NCBI GenBank assembly: GCA_947625445.1
Contig: CANQOM010000070.1
Span: 1-7,707, forward strand
Source of the DNA: Candidatus Gastranaerophilales bacterium
GTDB taxonomy: Bacteria; Cyanobacteriota; Vampirovibrionia; Gastranaerophilales; Gastranaerophilaceae
DNA length: 7,707 bases
Direction of reading: 5' to 3'
The first letter of the stretch is position 1. Every line of letters begins with the position of its first letter. This document shows positions 1-5,955 of this stretch, one piece after another. Below the pieces are notes generated by a model, which saw only the letters and a program-made list of their open reading frames with translations, was not told where the DNA came from and made no database searches. The position numbers were made by a program, and so were the translations under genes.

Positions 1-824
1 GCCAATTCGAATAATTCATCTGTTTTTTCATCTGTTAAAGGTTTTGTTCTGTCTGCATTTCTTAATATATTATAAAATGTAGTCCAAGCATAGGTTCTTG
101 TTGTTCCGTATGAACATCCGTAATATATCGGATACGGTAAATCTTTATCTTTTCCGTCTAAAATATCAATAAATTTTTGTACATCCAATATTTCTTTTGA
201 TGCATTTTCTTTTATTGAACCATCTTTATTTTGTGTTGCCCATTTTTCAGGCTCTCTTATTAAATCATATATTACTTTACCACCTGTTTGTGTAGGTATT
301 ATGCTGAATATATTTAATGTTTTATTTCCTATATCTTTTAATGCTATGTAATTTAAACCCTCTCTTCTGGCTTTTTTATCGTATTCTTCAAAATCATTAC
401 CCTCAAGTGAAACTATGGTTTTAATTCCGGCTTTTTTTGCTGCGCTTAATCCATTAGTTACATTTGTTAGTTTTGCTCCCGAATATAATTCATTTTCTCG
501 TTTTATATTTGCGTACCATGTTCCTTTACTTAATTTTTTTAATTCTTTTATATCAACATTGTTTGTTTCGTTAAATTCATTTGTATCTGTCGGATTAGAT
601 GAGCAATATAAATTTTTTGCAGCAAGTCTTCTAAATTCGCTTTTTATTTCAGGTATATTTTTTGTTCCTATTTGTCCGCTATATACGTATTCCGTTCCTA
701 ATTTTTCATTTATGAGGTCTCTGATGTAATCTCTGACAAATTTATCATTTGAATATGATTCTTTCTCATATTTTTTATTTAAGTATTCTTTATAAACTTG
801 AGAATTTACAGGTGATATTTCCAT
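1..824 (-). CDS. Tyrosine/dual-specificity phosphatase-like protein, C-terminus cut by window edge
   Basis: The first 274 codons are present; the gene runs off the left edge without a stop. What is seen: a polar, Lys/Asn-rich N-terminal region (about 1-95) with no signal peptide or membrane segment. A phosphatase-like domain follows: LYSGAKLTNV near 113-122, the beta strand AGIKTIVSLEG at 132-142, GLNYIALKD at 156-164, and the loop YYGCSYGTTRTY at 234-245. That loop matches the family signature C-x-x-G-x-x-R-[ST], with nucleophile Cys237, phosphate-binding Arg243 and Thr244. The His that usually precedes the Cys is Gly236. Asp164 is a possible general acid, but about 70 residues precede the Cys, implying an insertion around 170-225. 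The ATG at 824 is supported by AAAAAGG seven bases upstream. Inferred role: hydrolysis of phosphotyrosine, another phosphoprotein or phosphoinositide; the substrate is unknown. It may be the last gene of a transcript with the helicase 84 bp upstream. A catalytically weak member is possible. Confidence 0.78.
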   Translation of the reverse strand, partial: MEISPVNSQVYKEYLNKKYEKESYSNDKFVRDYIRDLINEKLGTEYVYSGQIGTKNIPEIKSEFRRLAAKNLYCSSNPTDTNEFNETNNVDIKELKKLSKGTWYANIKRENELYSGAKLTNVTNGLSAAKKAGIKTIVSLEGNDFEEYDKKARREGLNYIALKDIGNKTLNIFSIIPTQTGGKVIYDLIREPEKWATQNKDGSIKENASKEILDVQKFIDILDGKDKDLPYPIYYGCSYGTTRTYAWTTFYNILRNADRTKPLTDEKTDELFEL

Positions 825-831
825 TTTTTTA

Positions 832-836
832 CCTTT
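832..836 (-). promoter_or_regulatory. Ribosome binding site of the phosphatase-like gene
   Basis: On the minus strand AAAGG lies seven bases before the ATG at 824. This is the only purine-rich match to the 16S rRNA tail nearby and it fixes the start of this gene. No convincing -35/-10 pair was found in the 84-bp gap, which favours co-transcription with the helicase gene. Confidence 0.6.
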
Positions 837-890
837 TTAAGTAATGTACTTTTTTAAAACCTGTAAATGTTGATAATTGATATTTATATT

Positions 891-920
891 AAAAATTGTT
901 ATAAATTGTTATAAATTGTT
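891..920. repeat. Three tandem copies of a 10-bp A+T-rich unit
   Basis: Plus strand AAAAATTGTT followed by two perfect ATAAATTGTT units. The array crosses the helicase stop codon (909-911) and encodes its last residues (Asn-Asn-Leu-stop), continuing into the gap. It probably arose by slippage; no function is evident. No hairpin terminator for the helicase gene is visible here. Confidence 0.7.
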
Positions 921-3900
921 GAAAATATTTTTAATTCTTTCAATACAACCTTGAGAACTTATGTACCATTCACGGTAAGAAATTCTTTCTACTTTTGCGC
1001 CTGTTCGTTCCATTAAAGTTTGTTTTTGTATTTGTGTCTTATTACATCTTTTATTATCTTCAACACCGTCAATTTCCAAAATTAAAGTTTTACCTGAAGG
1101 TGATGTGACTGTTAAATCAGAATTAAGACCTGCTAATATTTGTCCTGCCTTAACGGTATAACCTTCTTCTCTTAGTGCATTTGCAATTTCTTTTTCAAAT
1201 GCATTTTTATATATATTATCATCTGTTCCGTCTTCATTTAATTTATTTTTTTCTATATATTCCTGTACAAATTCTATATAATCTTTTAACAAGCCTGAAG
1301 GTAAAGATTTTGGGTCTTTTGATAAGAAGACTATTTGTTTTTTTCTTGCCCTTGTTATTGCAACGTTAAATAGATTTGGTATTTGCAAAAATGTTAAACT
1401 TTGATTGAAACTGTTATTCGCTACTGCCCAAGAAAGCATTATTATATCTCTTTCATCTCCTTGAAATGTGTGGGCAGTTCCTACTTCTATTTTATGTTTC
1501 CTTATTGTACTTTCATTAAATACTTGAGATATTGCTTTCTTTATTAATTCAACCTGACCTCTGAACGGTGAAATTATACCTACAGTTACAGGTTGATGAT
1601 TTTCCTCTGTTTTTCTTTCATCTTTTTGTATGATTTCTTGTAATCTTTGCATTATTGCTTCTGTTTCAGGCATGTTTCGTGTTATATCGAAATCCACTTT
1701 TCCGTCAGCTACTTGGATTAACTCTAAAACATCTTTTGTATTACATTGTGACATTATTCTTATTCTGTCACCATAAAATTCTTTATTACTAAAATTTATT
1801 ATAGGAGCATAGCTTCTGAAATGTTCATCTAATAAAACAGGTTTTGAAGAATAATAATTTGCTAAGTCAAACATTGAGTTAGTTCTGAAACGCCACATTA
1901 ATTGGTATTTATCCGGAATTTCATACTGGCTCATAAATGATTGTTCTTTTGATTTTTCAAGGAATGATAAATGAGATAATTGTTTATCATCACCAACTAT
2001 TACTGCTTTTTTGCATCTGTATAATATAGGGATACAACTTGCAATATCACATTGAGAAGCTTCATCTATTATTGCAACATCAAACAATCCCGGTTTTAAA
2101 GGAAGTGAGTTTGATACTGCGTATGTAGTTGTACACCAGCAAGGAAAAGCTTCAAGTAACGGTTTAAAATCTTCATCTTCAAGAAGTCTGTTTTGAAGAT
2201 TTGCTTTTCTTGTTACAAGTGCTTTTGTATGAACAATTAATCTTTGGCGTTTTACTTGGTCACGTAAAAGTCCTTTTAAAGAAGTTCTTCTTTTTCCTTT
2301 TAGTATATCTATCGCTAACGTTTTTTGTTTTCTCTTTAAATTTTTTATTTCATCAAGAATAGAGTGAATATTTCCTATTTTAAATATTTGTGTTTCTTTA
2401 TATCTTGCCTGAGCCGAAAGTTTTGCTATGATAAGTTCAAGTTTTAACTTTTCTAGATTTTCAATATCCGGTTTAAAGTTTTTATTTTGAATAATTTTCT
2501 TTAATTGATGATTAGCAAATTTTGTTGTAAGAGAGGATAAAAATCCTTCTTTTTCAACATTCTTTTCCAGATTTTTTATTGCATTTTCAATATTTTCAAT
2601 TTCTTGAACAGAATATTTACCGCTTAAAAATTCAGGCTTACCTATCTGTTTTTCTTTATCGTCTCGTTCTGTAATTAAGTTTTGCCATTCTTGTTCAAGT
2701 TTAATAATATTTTCACACTTATTTTCCAGTTCACGTATGTTCATAACAAGCTTTTGCATATCGTCAACATCGGCAACAAGTGAATTTTCAAAGTCTGTAT
2801 CCAAATCCACTTTATTTGAGATTAAATCTTGAAGATCAAAAGACAGTTGTTTTTGATAATTAGCTCTTCCTGCTCTGAGTGCCAGAAACGGTGCTCCAAA
2901 TTCATTTAATCTGTCTGCTACAACATCTGTTGCTTTATCCATTCTTGAAGCAACCAATACAGTTTTACCGTTTGATACAAGGTGACATATTAAATTAACT
3001 ATTGTTTGAGATTTACCTGTTCCGGGCGGTCCGTATACTGATAATATAGTGTTATCTTCAAGATTTTTTATTACATCTTCTTGTGAATCACTTAATGATA
3101 ACGGAGTAATAGCAACAAAATCTTTTAAATTATTTTCTTTTATGATTTTAGATGCCATTTTTCCTTTGCCTTGTAGGTATTCTTCATTAACTACATTTAA
3201 GGCAGTCTCTCTTATTACTCCTGACGGACGGTCTGCTATTTGTGTTAATTCATACAATACACCTGCAGTAACTAATGGCCGTTTTGTTAAAATTATTGCA
3301 CTTTTGTTTGTTAATACTACTTTATCTGCTTTTAATGATTGTTTTGGTTTCTCACTTTCATTATCTTCTATTGCACTTTCAATATTGTCGTAATTGATTT
3401 GTTTTGGCTGATTGTTATAAGTAGGTACGACTTCTTCCAGATTATTTTCTAAATTTTCTTCTGTATTAATTTCAAATTCCAAATCAGGGATAAGTGATTT
3501 TAAAGTGGTTAAGAAGATATTTAAATCTTCTTCTTTTAACGGAAGTTTAGGAACAACGTCCAATAATCCGTCTAACATATTGTCTATTTCGTCTTCTTCG
3601 CCTGACAAATTCATAAGTCCCGTAAGGGCTGCGGTGTTTAAAGATAAACCTTCTTCCTGAACACTGCATTCAATGTTCATTCCTACTCTCTCTAATTTAC
3701 AACTGGAGTATAATAACGGAGTTAAAAATTCATTTTTTCTTTTTGTTTTAGTATTTTTCCCTACCAAAAATAAATAACCGTATATTAAATATTTATCTTT
3801 TTGACTGTTTTCACCAAGAAGCATCAGTTCTGTTAAATACGAATCCGAACCGTCAAGTTTTAATGCTTGAGGATACGATGTGAATAGTTTTTCATTATCT

Positions 3901-4097
3901 AATATTGATGATTCCGTATTATTAGATTTTTTTTCTGTTTCAAGAAAAATCCATTTATTATCTTTATCTTGTTTTAAATTTCTGAATGTTGAGCTTTGAA
4001 CCTCTTCTCTGACGCAATCGTGAAGATAAAGACTTAATCTCTTTATAAAACTGTTGTGAAATGCCGAATTAATTATTTTTGTTGCTTCTTGAAGCAT
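909..4097 (-). CDS. SF1 (Upf1/DNA2-like) helicase with C-terminal PD-(D/E)XK nuclease-like domain
   Basis: A 1062-aa cytoplasmic protein. Numbering is from the ATG at 4097. Helicase motifs seen: Walker A GPPGTGKS 356-363, motif II DEAS 678-681, motif III GDDKQL 702-707, LDEHFRS 756-762, motif V GTAHTFQGDERD 873-884, and motif VI NVAITRAR 911-918 with arginine fingers. About 315 residues separate motifs I and II and include a Lys/Glu/Leu-rich probable coiled coil (about 440-620), like the stalk insertions of Upf1-type enzymes. The C-terminus (about 966-1045) has FEKEIANALREEGY, Asp994 and E-I-D 1008-1010 followed by Gly. This is the D...ExD pattern of the Vsr-like/MTES_1575 restriction-endonuclease fold. 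The N-terminal 300 residues, with an acidic stretch near 165-255, match nothing I recognise. Expected activity: ATP-driven translocation or unwinding of nucleic acid with cleavage. Similar helicase-Vsr fusions occur in anti-phage loci, but a housekeeping DNA/RNA role is possible. A TTG at 4115 is in frame, but the strong AGGGG sits just before the ATG at 4097. Confidence 0.9.
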   Translation of the reverse strand: MLQEATKIINSAFHNSFIKRLSLYLHDCVREEVQSSTFRNLKQDKDNKWIFLETEKKSNNTESSILDNEKLFTSYPQALKLDGSDSYLTELMLLGENSQKDKYLIYGYLFLVGKNTKTKRKNEFLTPLLYSSCKLERVGMNIECSVQEEGLSLNTAALTGLMNLSGEEDEIDNMLDGLLDVVPKLPLKEEDLNIFLTTLKSLIPDLEFEINTEENLENNLEEVVPTYNNQPKQINYDNIESAIEDNESEKPKQSLKADKVVLTNKSAIILTKRPLVTAGVLYELTQIADRPSGVIRETALNVVNEEYLQGKGKMASKIIKENNLKDFVAITPLSLSDSQEDVIKNLEDNTILSVYGPPGTGKSQTIVNLICHLVSNGKTVLVASRMDKATDVVADRLNEFGAPFLALRAGRANYQKQLSFDLQDLISNKVDLDTDFENSLVADVDDMQKLVMNIRELENKCENIIKLEQEWQNLITERDDKEKQIGKPEFLSGKYSVQEIENIENAIKNLEKNVEKEGFLSSLTTKFANHQLKKIIQNKNFKPDIENLEKLKLELIIAKLSAQARYKETQIFKIGNIHSILDEIKNLKRKQKTLAIDILKGKRRTSLKGLLRDQVKRQRLIVHTKALVTRKANLQNRLLEDEDFKPLLEAFPCWCTTTYAVSNSLPLKPGLFDVAIIDEASQCDIASCIPILYRCKKAVIVGDDKQLSHLSFLEKSKEQSFMSQYEIPDKYQLMWRFRTNSMFDLANYYSSKPVLLDEHFRSYAPIINFSNKEFYGDRIRIMSQCNTKDVLELIQVADGKVDFDITRNMPETEAIMQRLQEIIQKDERKTEENHQPVTVGIISPFRGQVELIKKAISQVFNESTIRKHKIEVGTAHTFQGDERDIIMLSWAVANNSFNQSLTFLQIPNLFNVAITRARKKQIVFLSKDPKSLPSGLLKDYIEFVQEYIEKNKLNEDGTDDNIYKNAFEKEIANALREEGYTVKAGQILAGLNSDLTVTSPSGKTLILEIDGVEDNKRCNKTQIQKQTLMERTGAKVERISYREWYISSQGCIERIKNIFNNL

Positions 4098-4101
4098 ATT
4101 T

Positions 4102-4107
4102 TCCCCT
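4102..4107 (-). promoter_or_regulatory. Ribosome binding site deciding the helicase start
   Basis: Minus strand AGGGGA, with the G run ending five bases before the ATG at 4097. It lies inside the longer reading that would begin at the TTG at 4115. That TTG has no comparable site, so the ATG is preferred and six residues are removed from the longest reading. Confidence 0.75.
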
Positions 4108-4192
4108 GTTTGCAAATAATTTGTCCAAGTAAATTTTTACGACTACGCCTATAACATAAATAAAAATTTGCGAGTGACTTTTTGAAAAGATG

Positions 4193-4208
4193 GCAACTTT
4201 GCGGTTGC
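4193..4208 (-). other. Small hairpin in the helicase leader
   Basis: GCAAC and GTTGC form a 5-bp stem with a 6-nt loop. The minus-strand RNA adds four pairs (GGUG with CAUC, one of them G-U) beyond a UC bulge, covering about 4189-4214. The short run TCTTTTC after it is too weak to call a terminator. Confidence 0.4.
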
Positions 4209-4221
4209 GACACCAGATTAA
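4203..4221. repeat. Direct repeat, copy 1
   Basis: GGTTGCGACACCAGATTAA on the plus strand. It is identical at 18 of 19 positions to copy 2, which starts 139 bp to the right. Copy 1 sits at the predicted transcription start of the helicase mRNA, so its minus-strand version forms the 5' end of the leader. Confidence 0.85.
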
Positions 4222-4226
4222 ATAAA

Positions 4227-4255
4227 ATTATATCATTTTTAGTACTTATACTCAA
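4227..4255 (-). promoter_or_regulatory. Sigma70-type promoter of the helicase gene
   Basis: Minus strand: -35 TTGAGT (4255-4250, four of six consensus bases), a 17-bp spacer, and a perfect -10 TATAAT (4232-4227) preceded by an extended TGA (4235-4233). The expected start is near 4219-4221. It shows that the helicase, and perhaps the phosphatase gene beyond it, can be transcribed independently of gltX. Confidence 0.7.
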
Positions 4256-4341
4256 AAAAATCTATGATTTTCATACAAAAATAGTAGAATAATACTTATG
4301 GCAATATAGGGCGCAAAACAATTTCAAGATAACAAACAGAA

Positions 4342-4360
4342 GGTTGTGACACCAGATTAA
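4342..4360. repeat. Direct repeat, copy 2
   Basis: GGTTGTGACACCAGATTAA on the plus strand, ending one base from the gltX stop codon (4362-4364). The two copies bracket the 120-bp segment carrying the helicase promoter. In minus-strand RNA the flanking bases can also form a weaker hairpin: GGUG with UAUC and ACAA with UUGU. No conventional terminator follows gltX, so this element may mark the transcript end. Confidence 0.85.
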
Positions 4361-4361
4361 G

Positions 4362-5831
4362 TTATTTGATTGCTTTTTCTATGCGATATTTAACTTTATC
4401 TTTTCCTAATACTTCGAGAATTACACCCATATCAGCACCATGTGTTCTGCCTGTTAAAGCAGCTCTAACAGTCCACATTGTTTCTTTAGGTTTTATTCCA
4501 AAATTTTCTTTAAAATATGTTCTAAATTCAGCAAGTTGTTCATGAAGTTTTTCTTCGTTATCAAAATCGTAGTTTTCAAGCTGAGAATCAAAATATTTCA
4601 AAATATTTTGAGCTTGTTCTGTATCAATATTTTTTTCTTTAACGCCTTCTTCATATTCAACATCTTTACCAAAGAAATATGCTACATCATTTGTTAAATC
4701 GGAAAGTATTGTAATTGGTTCTCTTGTTGCTTCTATAATCTTTTCGAGTTTAGATTCCGTTAACTCGGTTAAATCATATTTTGCGAGAAAAGGCTTAGCC
4801 ATTTTTGTAAGTTCTTTTATGTCCATTTTTTTAATATATTGACCGTTCATCCAATTTAGTTTGTCGTATTCAAATATTGAATTAGAAGAAGAAACTTCAT
4901 GGATTCTAAAATCTTGAGCGATTTCATCCAAAGTTTTTATTTCGACACCATCAGAAGGTGCCCAGCCCAAAAGTGCGACGAAATTTAATAAAGCTTCAGT
5001 TAAATATCCTTTTTCCACAAATTCAGAAACTGCAGTTGCACCGTGACGTTTTGAAAGCTTACTTCTGTCAGGTGCTAGAATCATTCCCAAATGTCCGAAT
5101 TGCGGTACTTTTGCGCCAAGTGCTTCATATATAAGTATTTGTTTAAAAGTATTTGAAATATGGTCTTCACCTCTGATTATATGAGAAATTTTCATTAACA
5201 TATCATCAATAACAACTGCAAAGTTATAAGTAGGTGTACCGTTTGATTTCATTATAACAAAATCACCTATTAAGCTTGTATCTTGGTGTAAATCTCCCTT
5301 TACCATATCTTCAAAATGGATAATAGGATTGTTATGGAAAGCCTTTTGAGCTTTTTCGACTGAAAAACGAATAGCAGGTTTTCTGCCTTCAGCTTTAAGT
5401 TTTGCTTTTTGTTCTTCCGTTAAATTTTCGCATTTTTTTGAATAAACGTAAGCTTTTTTATTCCTTGTTGCTTCTTCTTTTTCTGCTTCAAGTTCTTCAG
5501 GTGTACAATAGCATTCATATGCGAATCCTTTATCAAGGAGCATTTGTGCATATTTAGGGTAAATATCAAATCTTTCGGACTGGGTATAAGGTCCATATTC
5601 ACCGCCTACATCCGGCCCTTCGTCCCAGTTTAGGCCTAATGCTTTTAAACTGTCAAATATGTTATCAATATAAGCTTGGCTTGTTCTTTCCGCATCTGTA
5701 TCTTCTATTCTTAAAACGTATTTTCCGCCGGTTTTCTTCGCAAATAAATAGTTAAATAATGCGGTTCTTGCAGTACCTATATGTAAATTGCCACTCGGTG
5801 AAGGTGCTATTCTTACCCTAATTTCGTCCAT
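4362..5831 (-). CDS. gltX: Glutamyl-tRNA synthetase
   Basis: A 489-aa cytoplasmic class I aminoacyl-tRNA synthetase that charges tRNA-Glu with glutamate using ATP. The product feeds translation and, in many bacteria, tetrapyrrole synthesis. Length is normal and the frame intact. Numbering is from the ATG at 5831. Seen: the N-terminus RVRIAPSPSGNLHIGTARTA with the HIGH-type motif HIGT 17-20; the glutamate-pocket region LRIEDTD 40-46; a zinc-site pattern like that of E. coli GluRS (Cys107, Cys109, Tyr130, Cys134); IRGEDHISNT near 219-228; the KMSKS-type loop KLSKR 258-262; KLNWMNGQYIK 324-334; and the C-terminal anticodon-binding segment ending ALTGRTHGADMGVILEVLGKDKVKYRI. The N-terminal wording resembles cyanobacterial GltX. 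An ATG at 5843 is in frame but lacks a ribosome site, whereas GGAG precedes the ATG at 5831 by six bases. Whether the enzyme also charges tRNA-Gln cannot be told; no gatCAB is in view. Confidence 0.97.
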   Translation of the reverse strand: MDEIRVRIAPSPSGNLHIGTARTALFNYLFAKKTGGKYVLRIEDTDAERTSQAYIDNIFDSLKALGLNWDEGPDVGGEYGPYTQSERFDIYPKYAQMLLDKGFAYECYCTPEELEAEKEEATRNKKAYVYSKKCENLTEEQKAKLKAEGRKPAIRFSVEKAQKAFHNNPIIHFEDMVKGDLHQDTSLIGDFVIMKSNGTPTYNFAVVIDDMLMKISHIIRGEDHISNTFKQILIYEALGAKVPQFGHLGMILAPDRSKLSKRHGATAVSEFVEKGYLTEALLNFVALLGWAPSDGVEIKTLDEIAQDFRIHEVSSSNSIFEYDKLNWMNGQYIKKMDIKELTKMAKPFLAKYDLTELTESKLEKIIEATREPITILSDLTNDVAYFFGKDVEYEEGVKEKNIDTEQAQNILKYFDSQLENYDFDNEEKLHEQLAEFRTYFKENFGIKPKETMWTVRAALTGRTHGADMGVILEVLGKDKVKYRIEKAIK

Positions 5832-5837
5832 TGTATT

Positions 5838-5841
5838 CTCC
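5838..5841 (-). promoter_or_regulatory. Ribosome binding site deciding the gltX start
   Basis: Minus strand GGAG, six bases before the ATG at 5831. It overlaps the upstream in-frame ATG (5843-5841), which is preceded only by A-rich sequence. Starting at 5831 also gives the usual short N-terminus before RVRIAPSP. Confidence 0.75.
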
Positions 5842-5866
5842 ATTTTTTCGTTTTTTTTATTTTAAT

Positions 5867-5875
5867 TTTATAACA
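5867..5875 (-). promoter_or_regulatory. Probable extended -10 promoter of gltX
   Basis: Minus strand TGTTATAAA contains the extended TG and a TATAAA -10. The base positions for a -35 (5890-5895, ATAAAA) are poor, which an extended -10 could compensate. The predicted start near 5860 gives a leader of about 29 nt. The rest of the 124-bp divergent gap is A+T-rich, and no convincing promoter for the rightward gene could be singled out. Confidence 0.4.
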
Positions 5876-5955
5876 AACATAAGATATTGTTTTATTTTTT
5901 AACATGATTCTTTTATTTTAATCAATTTAAATTTAAAAAAATACTTTATTAATAT

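Larger units (their letters stand above)
4098..4221 (-). promoter_or_regulatory. Long 5' leader of the helicase mRNA, possibly structured
   Basis: If transcription starts 6-8 bases after the TATAAT at 4227-4232, the leader is about 120 nt, long for a gene of this kind. Near its 5' end the minus-strand RNA can pair GCAAC (4208-4204) with GUUGC (4197-4193) around a 6-nt loop. This extends through a 2-nt bulge by GGUG/CAUC. Two further short palindromes lie at 4178-4189 (CTTTTTGAAAAG) and 4129-4140 (GTAAATTTTTAC). It matches no riboswitch class that I recognise. It contains only a two-codon ORF (ATG TTA TAG). A role in translational or transcriptional control is inference. Confidence 0.4.

Noticed and set aside
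415..729. 104-aa plus-strand ORF
   Set aside because: It lies wholly antisense to the phosphatase-like gene; its Phe/Leu/Ser-rich sequence is the usual shadow of an A+T-rich coding strand.
3049..3393. 114-aa plus-strand ORF, and a similar one at 1175-1369
   Set aside because: Antisense shadows inside the helicase gene, with no ribosome site or family resemblance.
4185..4214. Intrinsic terminator at the leader hairpin
   Set aside because: The stem is short, bulged and followed by an interrupted T run; it lies between a good promoter and its gene.
4170..4221. Both repeat copies read on the plus strand as ...TPD followed by a stop, suggesting remnants of a gene end
   Set aside because: In copy 1 an in-frame TGA lies only about a dozen codons upstream and no coding sequence precedes it.
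4073..4255. 60-aa minus-strand ORF across the gap upstream of the helicase
   Set aside because: It runs through the promoter and leader, overlaps the helicase start in another frame, has no ribosome site, and shows no recognisable family.
5420..5602. 60-aa minus-strand ORF
   Set aside because: Out-of-frame shadow inside gltX.
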